From assembly GCA_034687125.1 (NCBI GenBank), contig JAQGBZ010000254.1, positions 1 to 64,000 of the forward strand: a DNA stretch of 64,000 nt. Direction: 5' to 3'. A model generated the notes under the pieces. It ran no database searches. It was not told where the DNA came from and saw only the letters and a list, made by a program, of their open reading frames with translations. Of this stretch, positions 21,323 to 33,311 are shown one piece after another. The number at the start of each line of letters is the position of its first letter. Within the stretch, counting starts at the first letter, position 1. Made by a program: the position numbers and the translations under genes. This DNA comes from Neelides folsomi. Its lineage: Eukaryota > Arthropoda > Collembola > Neelipleona > Neelidae.

Positions 21323-23812
21323 TCAATCTGTTTGAAAGTGTTGAACATTCCCCAGCTGCTGAGAGTTGACGAGAAGAACTTTCGTCATTTGACTCAATCC
21401 AGATTGGTTCGCTGGCCCACTCGGTTGAATTCCCATCTGTGAAGTTTGAAATACTCGGACTGCTTGTGCCTGTTGCTATTAATTATCATACAAATTATTA
21501 GATCAATTCCTTTCTTTAAATATGTTAAATAAATGATATTAGCCGGTTTAAATATTTACATTTACAAATAGTTATTAACCTGTGATGGATAAATAACGAA
21601 TCTCTGTGGTCCTCCAGTTGAAGTCGGAGTCCGACTTGCTTGAATTAAAGCCTTATTTTGTGCTGCAAGATTCGCTGCTTGAAATCCGCCACTTCCACTG
21701 CCCCCAAACCCAAGAGATTTTGTGATAGTGGAATTGGAAGTTTTTGTTTCTTGACTTCGGAGATTTACAACGCCGACGTAAATTGGATGGCCCAAATAAC
21801 CAAATTCCGTTTTATATTCTTCTAACACATCTGGCAAAGGACGACTTGCTTTAAGCACCGGACTCACCAATTTCTATCAAGATATAAATTTAATATTGGT
21901 TATATATAAATAATATAAATTACTAGATATCACACATAGTAAATTAATGTATAAATTAAACTATCAAAATAGTAGTATTTAATAAAAACATATTTATTTA
22001 AAAATTCAACATTAATACAATAGCATCATTTATTGTTAATTAGTATAAACAATTATGTAATCGTAATTTTATAAAAACAATGATATCGTACCACAATGAG
22101 GGCTTTAATTTTCTGTGCAGAATTTTTATCCGCTTGTGTATGCCCAACACCATCAATGCAAAACTCAAGCTTCTGCCCAATGTTTTTACTCTGAGCGATG
22201 ATGAAATTTCTAATGACTTCTGGTCCAAGTTCTCCAAGTCCCGCAATTGCCCCATAAATAGTAGAAAACGGAGACTTTTCATTCATCAAAGCAGTGGAAA
22301 ATACTTTGGAGACCCGTGGTTGAATATTATTTGTTGGAGTGTGGTACTGTTTGCAAATTTGAGCAATGAGACGAGTAGCAAAGTCTCGTAAAGCCCAATG
22401 ATTATCCATTTCTGGTCTCACGCAAAGTTGTTTACTCACGATGCAGGTCAAAACACTTGGAATTATTTCATGAAGCTGTAAATAAAATATCGACATTAAA
22501 TTTTACTAACATTGCATTGATGATTAATTTCTAAAATATTAAAATATGCAGATAACGAAGATGTATAATAAATGGATAAATCTTATGACATGTTAAAACC
22601 ATGTTATTATTACTTACGTAAGCTTCAATATGCAAAGTCGAGTTTTCCAACAATCCTTTGACCATTCTCATTAAATAAATAAGTAGGGCTAAATTACATT
22701 GGACCACATTGATCCGAACACCTTCAGTAATAAACGTTGAGAGTCTTGGTAGCATTTCGTACAGTCCTGGATCATTTGACAAGCTTTGTAAAGCTTCCTA
22801 AAATTAAATAAAATTTATTGACCTCCAATAAATGAATTTACAATTAGTGCAATTTTATTAAAAATTGAGTTACATCAGCTTAAAGATTATATTAGGTATT
22901 ATATTTAATTCTTAAATGGATTGAAAATTTAAATTACCGTCCTTCTTGTTTCATCTGCTCCAACGCAAGCTTCGGTAATTTCTTTGTAATAGAGCTGCTG
23001 TTCGACGGAGAGTTCGTGTGTTGCAAGCTGCTTGATGTAAACTTGCTCGCTTGATTTGAACTTTATAGGTTTACCAACAGTGGGAGTAAAGGGGCCAGAA
23101 CCCTTTGGCCTGAATCCTTTGTTTAATTTATTTGCAGGATCAATGGAATCCATCCGCTGTTGGTCTTTAGTTAATGGTGGAGGATTTTCAGGAATTGTAG
23201 GTTGAACTCCATCAACGGCCAACCAATGAGCTCGGACGGAACATTCCAAAGGTAATCGGGGCAATTGAGTTGTCAAGAATTCCTGGACGTCAATTTCTTT
23301 ATCTTCAACGAAATGAAGTTCCCGTCCGCCGCCGGATGCGAATCGAAACGGAATGCTTTCATATGATTGATAACCATACAGGGGCTGTGAAATAATTATT
23401 AGTTAATTTTAACATTGAATATTAATTGTTGAACAGGAGTCAAAGTTGTTACAATGTAATATGTAGAATATGATAATGATGATATTAGATAATTGGCATA
23501 AATATTTAATATTAAAAATATTAATGTGGAATGTTAGAAATTAAGTATTTTTACTTCCATTTTCTTGACTTTACAAGCAAGGTCAACATCGTGGATATTT
23601 AACTTCCTCCTTTTCGCATTTTCCATGAATTTGATGGCATCTTGGGCGAGGAGTTTGAGTCTGTAAGTGATGTCTTCAGAGAGTACTTTTGCCGCTTCGT
23701 CTTGTAGATTGGAAACACCAATCGTCTCGCCCATGGTCTTGATGGAATCGATGTAAAAAGTTGTACTCCCAGCCGCATTGGCATTTCCACCTCCTTCGTG
23801 GTCAGACACCAT
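21323..23812 (-). CDS. Taf6: Transcription initiation factor TFIID subunit 6
   Basis: Six exons on the minus strand: 23812-23555, 23384-22938, 22797-22618, 22475-22092, 21873-21580 and 21475-21323. All joins are in phase 0 and total 571 codons plus stop. The N-terminal histone fold (about residues 15-85) has the motifs [19 protein letters not shown] and [12 protein letters not shown], which pair with TAF9 in TFIID and SAGA-type complexes. The middle holds [20 protein letters not shown], and from about residue 220 comes the HEAT-repeat TAF6C domain ([51 protein letters not shown]). The tail is Gly/Ser/Gln-rich. The length fits the family. It is a housekeeping nuclear gene and a useful conserved anchor in the window. 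Confidence 0.96.
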
Positions 23813-25206
23813 TTTAAATATTAAATTACTTTAATTGTTGACTAATTTCAAAGGCTAATATTTGCTCATTTCGAATAATATTGAGCCAAGTTAATTATAT
23901 TTTGCAGTTTGCAATTTAATTGAATTTAATTTCTTGATTCTTGCTAGTAGGTATTCATATTTAACGGAATTCAACTTCCCGTTTTTATCGTAAAGTCAAC
24001 CTTAGTCAAAGTCTCAGTGCACCCATGACTATGGAATAAGCCGAGATGCCGAAGGACGAAATGGAAACAAAATGAGATTTCATATTCGTTTATTTTTCAT
24101 ATATGAATGTCGACCACTTCCAACATTGGATTTATGTAAAAAATTAAATCCATAAATAACTATACAGGTAGTGTGATTGGCGGAACACAATCTGTCCCGT
24201 CATCCGTCATGCGTTATTTCAAACAATTTTAAAGAGCCATAGTGAGTTCAGTGGAAGTGGATCTATTCTATAATAATATCATCTAATAACAATAATTAAC
24301 AATCAACCAAAAAATAAATGTCAATTATAAACAAAACTATTCACAATTATGTATTGAAAATTTAACAAGTCAGTTTTATATTGTTAATATAGAAGCTATA
24401 ATTATATGGTAAATGTACTTAAATTGTTATAATTAAATGATTGCTTTGTATATTAAATATTATTAATACTCTATGTTTTTATTGAATCATAATTGTTGCA
24501 CCAGGACCCCGTTTCACCACAAAATTTTACTTTGTTTATTAAAATATTTCCTTGACAATTAAAAATTATATATTGAAATAATATCAATAAAAATTGAAAT
24601 TTGAATTTGGGCAAACTTAAAACATGAAATTTCAAAGTACAAAGTGCAAAGTACAAAGTAAGATTTTGTGGTGAAATGCCCTTCTGGTTTAAACTTAAAC
24701 TTACTTTTAGACTGCCTGAAATGGATGCTGAACTGATCAATATGATGAAAATGAAGAAGTTGATTGTAAATAATTGTAAATAGGACAAAGTTGTAGAATA
24801 TTTACGTTTATTTCAACAAAAAATTAGTTTCATTGTATAATGTAATGTTGTACTTTGTACTGCATGTCCATTTGATACATACTCTACCTGTATGTGGTTT
24901 TGTTTCATTATTGTTAAAACAACCAATTAAAATATTTTGTTAAAAGTTAACAGTTTAATAACAGTTATCAGTTTAATCAAGAAATTAAGAAGTCAATACA
25001 TAAAAGGTTTATTTAACACATGATGAACTAAAGTTAATTTATGAGACATAAACATACCCATTCAAAAAGTTAAGAATAAAAACGGTAATAATGCAAATGC
25101 AGAATTCAAAGAAGTTATTTGAGTATCAATTGAGATTTCAAATATAAAGTCGTAAAAATTAAAAAAATTATGAATATTAACAATATTAACAATGTTGATT
25201 TCACTC
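23813..25206. other. Intergenic with one inverted-repeat element
   Basis: Inverted repeats tttcaccacaaaattttac (from 24512) and its complement (to 24676) bound a 165-bp non-coding element. A short minus-strand frame at 24471-24788 opens with a signal-like MSYLQLFTINFFIFIILI and runs into that repeat; no continuing exon could be found. Confidence 0.45.
24512..24676. mobile_element. Small inverted-repeat element, family C
   Basis: 23-bp arms (tttcaccacaaaattttac and the inverted gtaagattttgtggtgaaa) flank an AT-rich core with short caaagtac iterations. It is non-coding. Confidence 0.55.
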
Positions 25207-26432
25207 CTAATCCTGGCTCTCACCCTTTCTTTGATCCAATACAAAATTTTTAATATTTTCCTCATCTTCAGAGCTTGAGCTTTCTCCCGAATCCTCATTT
25301 TCGCTATCGTTTTTGAGTCTGTCTTTAGTCAATTCCGATTTCTCGACAGATATTGTCGGCGAATCAAAAGTTTCTCCAGATGTTGGTGAAGCAACATTCT
25401 GCGTTAACTGCGTCTGTTCTTGTCCAGTTGGAGACTTATCAGGAGTAGTAGCAGGGGATTCTTGAGTCGCTTCTTGTGGTCTTGTTTCAACTGGTGGAGT
25501 AAGTTGTTGATTTACTTGAACTGGTGGAACAGGAGGATGACTATCATACCCATAAATTCCTCCATGGTAATGTCCATTCCCTTGAGGATAAATTCCCTCT
25601 TGTTGGACGTAATATCCGCTTCCAGGGTTGTAGCCATATGCTGGTGCGTAGGCAGGAACGTATGAAGGATATGATGAAACATAAGAAGGTGAATATCCCG
25701 GGTAATTGTATTGGGGGTACCCCTGAGTGTAAGTTGGATATCCGTAGCTGTTTCCGTAGGTGTTTCCGTAATAAGGGTACTGGGCAGATCCGTAGTATCC
25801 TCCATAATTAGGTTGACCATAATAACCGCCGTAGCCAGGATATCCGAAATAGCCACTGGTTGGAAGAAATGTTCGCCTTGCCACTGTTGGAACTGAATTA
25901 GAAGGAAGAGACGTTCGCAATGGCTGGGTTCTTGATCCTATATAGAAAACAAAGAAAATAACAATTTAATATTCGAAATATTAACAAAACGTCTGTACAT
26001 GATTTTACACACGTGGTTCTATAATAAACTTAAATTTAGTTATATTGAACTAATGATTATCAAATATGTAATAATTCAAATATTTTTTAATATGTCGGTT
26101 TATTGAATTCTGCTATAAGTTATAAGTACCAGTTATAGTTTGCTATTATAAATTAGAAAAGTTTAACTTATGTTTAACTAATTATAAAACTTATATGTTA
26201 TAAAACATAAGTTTTATAATATTTATTTAATTGTTTAGCTCTTACCGTATGAATATCCATTTGGGGGCCAATGAGAACTTGTACTCATATGAGATCCTCT
26301 AATTGTAATTTGCGGCATTCCATCAAGAGATAATGTTTGAGTAGTTGGGACAGGTTGTACTATCGATTTGCCATATGTTGGAGAAAATTGAAAATCAAAA
26401 CTTAAAACTAGGGTTACAAACAAAAACTTCAT
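25207..26432 (-). CDS. Secreted Gly/Tyr/Pro-rich structural protein with acidic tail
   Basis: Two exons, 26432-26246 and 25937-25207, joined in phase 1, encode 305 residues. The N-terminus (MKFLFVTLVLSFDFQFS) is a signal peptide. Residues about 85-175 are dense in Gly-Tyr and Tyr-Pro repeats (GYPGYGGYYGQPNYGGYYG, YPSYVPAYAPAYGY) like cuticular, eggshell or adhesive proteins. A Pro/Thr/Gln-rich linker follows, then a highly acidic Ser/Glu tail (SENEDSGESSSSEDEEN) that could be phosphorylated by Fam20-type kinases or bind calcium. A TATA-like box (tataaaat, minus strand, about 26519-26526) stands upstream. The codons are biased by the repeats and several antisense frames are shadows. I do not recognise a named family; a matrix or coating role is an inference. 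Confidence 0.8.
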
Positions 26433-26517
26433 TTTTGATGATTTGAGGAACGGTGCTTGGTTGAAATAGTCTGCTAAACAACTGAAACTACTTTTGGGCT
26501 TTTCCCCGTATAATAAT

Positions 26518-26528
26518 CATTTTATACC
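26518..26528 (-). promoter_or_regulatory. TATA-like box of the Gly/Tyr-rich gene
   Basis: On the minus strand ggtataaaatg lies about 90 bp before the ATG, with a cagtt initiator-like motif about 43 bp downstream. Positional evidence only. Confidence 0.4.
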
Positions 26529-26992
26529 TTTAAAAATAAATCGTATTTATTTTCTATTTTGAAGTAACTAATCTGCTAATTTTTGTTAATCCTTATCTTA
26601 CCATATATCCACCTAAATAAAACTATGAATAGCTACTAGCTACATAAAGGTGTTAAAAATTTGATAGAATAATACACAAAAGCCTCGAGACTTTAGAGTT
26701 ATACAAATACTAATACTAAGATATTACTTACCTTTTTTCCAACAAGTTTTCTTCCCTATTTCTAGGAATGGGTTTACCCGATTTGCCCAAAAATTATTTA
26801 TAGAGTAAGTTTGGATACAATTGAAGATAAATATATCTAGTTACAACTTGTATATGTAAAGGTTATTTAAAAATTTAACCCGAAAATGGGTTTTTACCAA
26901 ATACCTTTCATAGAATTCTAAGGATTTATATTAATAAGTATGTAAATAATGTAGATATCTTACTAAAATGTACATAATGTAAGTATCTAATA

Positions 26993-27073
26993 TACCGGGT
27001 GGCCCCGAGTTAACTGAGTTTTTTCATAGCAATGTATATTAATAAAACTCAGTTAACTCCGGATCACCCGGTA
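26993..27073. mobile_element. Palindromic MITE, family D (taccgggtg ends)
   Basis: The arms taccgggtgg...gagttaactgag and ctcagttaactc...cacccggta are inverted around a short loop. The ta/ta ends and the 'ac-gggtg' terminal motif resemble Tc1/mariner-derived elements. Related ends occur at 43928-44009 and 50194-50340. Confidence 0.65.
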
Positions 27074-27554
27074 CTTATAATATCCATTGACAATTGACAT
27101 ATTACCAATACAGTGGTCATTTCCTTAATTTCTTTCTAATCATATGTAATACCTATTCACTAAGTAATTATTGAATCCTGGCAACTTGCTAAACTCAATT
27201 TCAAAGTTCACAAACTTAATAAAAGATAAAGATATAACTTTTTTGTATTAATACAAATATTTAGTTAAAACAGTTGAAATGTTAAAATTGGAGAATTATT
27301 TGATTAAATTATTTTCGAATTCAAACTTTATATTTCATTATTAACATATTAATAAAAGAATAAAAAATCTCTCTGTAATGTAGGATATGTATACAGATAT
27401 ATAACTAACAATAATGTTTATCTTAATGTATGTGTATAGTAAGTATATTGTAGATGAATTTCAATTAATAGGATGTACAAGACCATTGCATTGGAGAAAA
27501 CATTTAACACTAATGCTACATTAAGGATAAAAATAAATGAAGAGAGTCGCACAG

Positions 27555-27918
27555 ATGTACGTAAAGTTACCACCCACCACACAATTTTGCCTATGTTAAT
27601 ACACTAGATTTGGAATTCGCGAAGGAATTACTAGATTAATACACTAGATTTGGAAAGGGGCAATTCCGCCAAACTCAATAAAACTTTAAATCCTTTTAAA
27701 TGGCGGCAAGCAATACATTACATGATTTTTTTAAGTTTAATTGAGTTTGGCGGAATTGCCCCTTACCAAACTTTGACATATTGTTTAGAAAGGTCTTTTC
27801 AATATGTCTGCCAAGTCCCAAGTCCTAAAGCCGTGGGGAACACTGTAAAATCGCGAATTCCAAATCTAGTGTATTAACATAGGCAAAATTGTGTGGTGGG
27901 TGGTAACTTTATATACTT
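27555..27918. mobile_element. Nested palindromic element with 9-bp direct flanks
   Basis: Outer arms 27563-27621 and 27851-27909 are 59-bp inverted repeats with no mismatch seen by eye. A second, inner inverted repeat (aaggggcaattccgccaaac from 27655 and its complement ending 27765) lies inside. The 9-mer gtcgcacag occurs directly at 27546-27554 and 27919-27927, exactly at the ends, and looks like a target-site duplication. Long arms with a 9-bp duplication suggest a Mutator-like non-autonomous element (inference). Confidence 0.7.
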
Positions 27919-28898
27919 GTCGCACAGCGGCAGCTGGTAATAAAAATGGAGAAAAGTCAATGAAGCCGAGTCGGGAGTCTGAGAATTAAGTCTGAGAATT
28001 CTAACAAGGAGAACAATTTTTAAATATAAATGCAATATGAATGAGAACATTTCAAACTTCAACTCTGTCTTGACGATCATCTCCAACTAACCGGACCTCT
28101 TTCCTCGCTCTTTATCTCTTTTATATCTTAATTTGTGAATCATTTGAATGAATTGTCGTTGAGATCATCATCTCCACACTATTGTATATGGCCCTATCCC
28201 TTTAGTTCGCGTAAAAGCAACAACTAAATGTTTATCACGTTATTCGCTGTTTTGGTATTTGCTAACGCTTGATCTCACTGCCCAAAGCCATCTACCCGTT
28301 ACATTACCTATTTTATTTTCAAATTTAACATTTTTAAAAAAAATATATAGCCCAATTACAGGAATTTAATAGTTAACATAAGTCGAAAAGTTATTATACA
28401 ATATACAAAATAATAGTTTCGTTTATTCAGTTTAAAATAATTGAGTTAGGATAATTATAATTTCACATAAAGTCAATAAGAAAAAATCTAAACAATTATT
28501 TCAATTAAAATAACAAAAAAATAAATAATTAAAATATAGGTTAGGTTATATTGCATATCTTTCTGTTAATTGTGTTAATAAAAATATATTTATATCTAGA
28601 TTTCTTAATTAATGGATTGAACAAAATATAGTATACCGTATATTTCCTGAATTATTAAATTACTTCATATTGGTGAACCATGTATATTATTCATTTTACT
28701 ACTATTTGAAAAATATTTTATCTTAAAATCATCCTTATAAAAGTAATTTTTAAAATATAAATAAACTATTGGTACATCTATTCAACGTTAGGGAGTATTC
28801 TAATTTTCAAAATTCAATAAATTTATCTAAAATAAAAGTGAATAATTTCAAATTTTTAAAAATTCTCCCTGCTAACAATAAGTCAATTAAAAAATAGC

Positions 28899-30269
28899 AT
28901 GCTTTCAAAAAGGATACTGAATAATTTCATTTTTTCAATTAAATTTTATTCAAAATTTTGTTTTATTCCAATAAGCGTTATTGATTCAAGAATAAAATAT
29001 GATTCCTCTAAACGCTTGTTTTTATCGATATCAATGATTTCTATGCTAATACATTACATTTATATAATAATTACTATTTTATTCAAATTATATCAAAGGA
29101 ATATTTCCATTTTGATCATATTCTCTTTTATCATGCTTATTTTATTTTATTCTCTAATTCTCTTATTTACTTACTCATGTATATTTTATGGAAATGACAT
29201 TGCTTGGTTACTTGACAGCATTATCAAAATAGACAAAATCAGTAATTTGAAATTGGGTAAGTATCAAATATTTATTACAATAAAAAGTTAATTTTTTATG
29301 TTGTTAATAACTCAAAATTTATAAGAAATGATATATTATAAATATAATTAATAATAAATATTGTATACTCCTTAATATATAATAGGAAATTTTGAATCAT
29401 TAATCTTTGAAATCGTGTTTAATTCATGGACTTTTTACTTTGTGACATTATTAAGCGTTGGACCATATTACTTATATTATATTTTCGACCCATCAAATAA
29501 TTTATATTTGTTTTCTCTATTATCAGCAAAATATCAAAATCCAATTACGTATTTATTATTTCTTTTTAATAATATTTTTAATTTGATAAGCGTTCTCATC
29601 CAATCAAGTTTATATTACTGGCTAATCATGCTATTATATTCAATTAATATTAAGCTTTCAGTAGAATTGAGGTAAAAAACGAAATACTCGTATTTATTTA
29701 AAATTTTGTATCACTATAAAATGGACCATTTTAAATGGTCAATCACTTTATATAATATTTACTGTTACAGAAAAGAACTGACAGATGGAAAACCGATTGA
29801 ATTTATAGTATTGAATCGTTATAAAATTAAATATTCAATCATCTATTTGTTGATTGGCCGATATAACTCATTATATACATTATTAAATTCTGGAATTGCA
29901 ATTGGATTTTACATTTTATTCAACCTAACTTGCGTGGGAACAATACATTTTTTAAATTTAATTGGTTTCAATGAATATTTATTTTTCCCATTGACTTTCT
30001 TTGCTTTGCTTGTTGCAACTTCCCTCGTTTATCCACCTGCGTGTTATTTATATTCAAACACATTTAAAATAAGCCATTGTTTATTACAAGTGTATGATGA
30101 AAATCTAGGCGGTAAACTGAAATTATATAAAATCAATATGAAGGCCATTGGTTTAAAAATTGGATCGTTTTATACAATTAAATGGGCATCATTATTACAA
30201 TATTTTTACAGCATTTCACAAAATACATTTGCACTTTTATTATTGATAAAAAACTATAAAAAATACTGA
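28899..30269 (+). CDS. Gustatory-type 7-TM chemoreceptor (GR-like)
   Basis: Three exons, 28899-29256 (gtaagt donor), 29386-29671 and 29771-30269, give 380 residues with consistent phases. The protein is almost entirely hydrophobic helices: HYIYIIITILFKLY, IIFSFIMLILFYSLILLFTY, FYFVTLLSVGPYYLYYIF, LISVLIQSSLYYWLIMLLY, then GFYILFNLTCVGTIHFLNLI, a TM with VYPPACYLY, and a C-terminal ...SFYTIKWASLLQYFYSISQN block in the position of the GR TYxxxxxQF signature. The size and helix pattern fit the insect chemoreceptor superfamily, a ligand-gated cation channel with inverted topology. A decayed copy lies at 20.1-20.8 kb. It converges with the IR at 30.3 kb. The ligand is unknown, and assignment to GR rather than another 7-TM family is inferred. 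Confidence 0.75.
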
Positions 30270-30300
30270 AACTACATATATATTACAATTTGAATAAAAT

Positions 30301-32169
30301 TTATTTTAGCCAATAATGATACTTTATAATATCGAAACAAAATATGAACATGCTAATTGTACAAAATATGAATAAGAGAAAATAGGCCGACAAGAAATCT
30401 TGAATTGAAAGGGGTTTGATTGTTTCTTCAGAATTTTTAATCATTTCACTCAAAACTATAAATTCTTCACTATTAGTATTGTTTAATAAACGTTTTCTCC
30501 CTATGACCTTTGCTTGGTAAATGACATCATTTTGCATTTTTTGAACAATCCCGCCTTCTCTTGTCCATGATACAAATTTTGACATGGCGGCAGTGAAAGG
30601 AGAATTTCTCTGGGCAGCAAAATTTAAAAATGAATTGTGTGAATTTTCTTTGCTCATTTGGATTCCTTCAAAATTGGAGTTTATAGTTAAACGGCGCGCT
30701 ATTGCCATTTTTAAAATTGGTTCCCATCCAATACAGGCAGACGATTTTAATAAAATTACATTTATAACACAATTTTCAACATTTTTTTCTTTAATTATTT
30801 TTCCATATATTGATGCAATAGCTGGAACTGTGCTTTGTTTATAAAATGAAGATAAAGATCCACCGATAAAATGAAAATATATTTTATAATTATTCTCATT
30901 GTTCAATTCATTGTATGTTTCTGGGAGTTTTTCTTTAACTGGGAATGTTAAAAATGAAATAAAATTGCTCCTATAACCGGTTAATATAATCATCATGGAA
31001 AATATCCAAATTATTGTAAGTGTTTTGGTCCCTTTTAAAACTTGAGTTAAACCTTGTTCAATCATTATTGAATAAATTAAATTAAATGAATTCCATATAT
31101 TTGCCCCATAATGAATTTTTCCATTTTTAGTCATGAATTTATTTTGAATGGTTAAAATTAATAAAAATGTCATAAAAGCAGAAATTATTGAAATTATTAA
31201 AAACATCCAAACAATGTAACTCAACGGGTAAAATAAACCCATCCATCCAGGAGAAGAAGTTTTTGGCAATTTGGTTATAAAAATTCCATTAATTGTTTGA
31301 ATATAAGAAGTCGCATCAATGAAGTCTTTGTTGTATGTTGCATGAATAATTGTAATTCCAAAATCAGTTCGGCGGTAAATGACGTCACCGAGCATTCCTA
31401 TCCAAGTGCCGTTTGGGAGTTTGAGTCCGACGACGCGCTTTTTATCATTGTCCAATTTTAATGTATAATTGAAGGTTTTGGCAGAATGTTCTAAAATGGC
31501 GATATTTGTTCCAAAAGCTCGATTATTTTCATCGATTGCTGTAATTGGCGGAGCGTGCATAACCGATACAGTAATTATTTTTTTATATAAATTTATCCAA
31601 TTAAGACTATGGATTAATGGTTCGGGAGAAAATTCAAAATTAATATTTGAATTGAATATTTTATTGTAAAATTGATGCGTTGTTGTCAAATAGCCAATTT
31701 TATATTTTATACGTTGTATGGAAGATGTTTCAAATAATTTTTTTAAAATATTTAAATCATCACTTAAAAATATAAAATAATCCAAATTCTCTCTAACAAT
31801 TGAGTATGCATTTGGGAGATGAGTATTCTTCAAATTTAATAAAATCGCTTTTTGTTGATTTTGATATTTTAAATAAGTAACAAACTTTAGTTTATTTGTA
31901 ATTAATGTTGTGTTCTCATGAAAGGCGTTTTTTAAATTGTATTTTAAGATATAGAAATAATTCATATGAAAGTATTCCAACTTAGAATTTTCTTCAATGT
32001 GGATACTAAAAATTATTTTTAAATGATTAATAAAATTGGTATTCGAAATTAAAACTTCACTCTTGGAATAAATTTCAACAGTCCTTTGGACTTTAAGCTT
32101 ACAACTTGCATTTAATATAATTATTAAACTATTAATAATTGTAAAGTTCCGTAATATAAAAAAGTGCAT
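30301..32169 (-). CDS. Ionotropic receptor (IR), third gene
   Basis: A single exon of 622 residues with a signal-like start (MHFFILRNFTIINSLIIILN). The S1 ligand lobe is recognisable (VSVMHAPPITAIDENN, GTNIAILEHSAKTFNYTL, MLGDVIYRRTDFGI). TM1 is PLSYIVWMFLIISIISAFM, the pore region is FNLIYSIMIEQGLTQVLKG, TM2 ends in ILTGYRSNFISFLTFP (the SYTANLAAFLT counterpart), and S2 has the canonical NSPFTAAMSKFVSWTREGGI followed by a terminal TM. It is closer to ordinary IRs than the two longer divergent ones and is not their close paralogue. Chemosensory cation channel by family. The frame is intact. Confidence 0.9.
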   Translation of the reverse strand: MHFFILRNFTIINSLIIILNASCKLKVQRTVEIYSKSEVLISNTNFINHLKIIFSIHIEENSKLEYFHMNYFYILKYNLKNAFHENTTLITNKLKFVTYLKYQNQQKAILLNLKNTHLPNAYSIVRENLDYFIFLSDDLNILKKLFETSSIQRIKYKIGYLTTTHQFYNKIFNSNINFEFSPEPLIHSLNWINLYKKIITVSVMHAPPITAIDENNRAFGTNIAILEHSAKTFNYTLKLDNDKKRVVGLKLPNGTWIGMLGDVIYRRTDFGITIIHATYNKDFIDATSYIQTINGIFITKLPKTSSPGWMGLFYPLSYIVWMFLIISIISAFMTFLLILTIQNKFMTKNGKIHYGANIWNSFNLIYSIMIEQGLTQVLKGTKTLTIIWIFSMMIILTGYRSNFISFLTFPVKEKLPETYNELNNENNYKIYFHFIGGSLSSFYKQSTVPAIASIYGKIIKEKNVENCVINVILLKSSACIGWEPILKMAIARRLTINSNFEGIQMSKENSHNSFLNFAAQRNSPFTAAMSKFVSWTREGGIVQKMQNDVIYQAKVIGRKRLLNNTNSEEFIVLSEMIKNSEETIKPLSIQDFLSAYFLLFIFCTISMFIFCFDIIKYHYWLK

Positions 32170-33311
32170 GTTATTTTAATGTATTCAAATTCAAAAAATT
32201 GATTCAACCTAATGGTTTTTCATACTTTAGATAATCAATAATAATAATACTCCTATAACTTTACTCGCTCGAATAAATCATTTATTTATTATTATTATTA
32301 TTTATACTTTGAAAGTTAAATGAATGATTATTACTTTAAAACTATTATTACTTTAAAACTATTATTACTTTAAAACTATTATTACTTTGGAACTTAAATG
32401 AAACTTAAACTTAACATATTTTCTATTTCATTTATATTATCAATCAAATGTACAAGATGTCTGTCTTTTATCTTGCTTGGAAGCTTTAAATATTTGAAGA
32501 CTCTAATCTAATAAATATTAAAAACAACCAATCAATCCTACTGTATACCATGGGACCCGCGTACCTTATCTAAAATTTCTTAACTAATACTATCTTATCT
32601 AAATTTATATATATTAAATTTGGGAATTGCGATTTAATCCATGTAAACCATGCATTCGTGTATCTAAAAAATACTCTCATTAGAAATATATGTATAGAAA
32701 TATATACTACATATTATGTAGTATAAATTGAAAAATAAGTACCTATAATATGATATATACCATATGTACTAGGTACCACCTAGGTACTAGATATGCATAG
32801 TTAAATAGCTATACATACATGTTATGTTGATTTAACTATGCAAGAATGAACTTTCAATAAATAGGTAGAAGTTCCACATTTTTGGTATTAGTGAGGCTGT
32901 TAGCAATTTTTCATTTCTTGGTTTTCCTCCGTTACTTTTGGGTTAAAACGTGAGCAAAGTTTTGAATAAAATTATCTTTTACATTTAATCATAATCATAA
33001 CATAACCAGTAGTGGTACTGTCAGGGGAAGAAGAAGAGTAGCAAGTTTTTTCATACTGTTGATCTTTTACAATATTTATTAAGTTTTTTTATCTCTCTTC
33101 CTCCACACAATTAATATTCAATAGCTAAATGTATAATTTCATTAAGTAGATCAATAAACCAAATTCTACCTACAATCTACAATACAAAATTATTTAATTT
33201 TATTTAATTAATTATTAAATAATAATATTAAACAATATTAAAAAGTGCAGCGGATTTTATTAAATAATAGAAGGCATTTAATGAATTATTTAAGTTAATT
33301 AAAAGGTGGAA
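32170..33311. other. Intergenic with a 17-bp tandem repeat
   Basis: AT-rich. About four copies of attactttaaaactatt occur at 32327-32390. No gene is seen. Confidence 0.5.
32327..32390. repeat. 17-bp tandem repeat, about 4 copies
   Basis: The unit attactttaaaactatt is repeated head to tail with little divergence; the last copy ends in ...ctttgg. Confidence 0.75.

Larger units (their letters stand above)
26533..28898. other. Intergenic, repeat-rich
   Basis: Holds two palindromic elements (26993-27073 and the nested structure 27555-27918) in AT-rich sequence. No gene is supported; the short frames at 27650-28086 lie in or beside the palindromes. Confidence 0.5.

Noticed and set aside
24471-24788. 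Minus-strand frame with signal-peptide-like start and a gtaagt donor
   Set aside because: Its second half is the inverted-repeat element, and no downstream exon continues the frame from the donor without a stop.
27650-28086. Two short frames between TAF6-side genes and the GR
   Set aside because: They overlap the nested palindrome and have no signal, domain or splice support.
32327-32390. CRISPR-like array
   Set aside because: The 17-bp units are directly adjacent without spacers, and the genome is eukaryotic.
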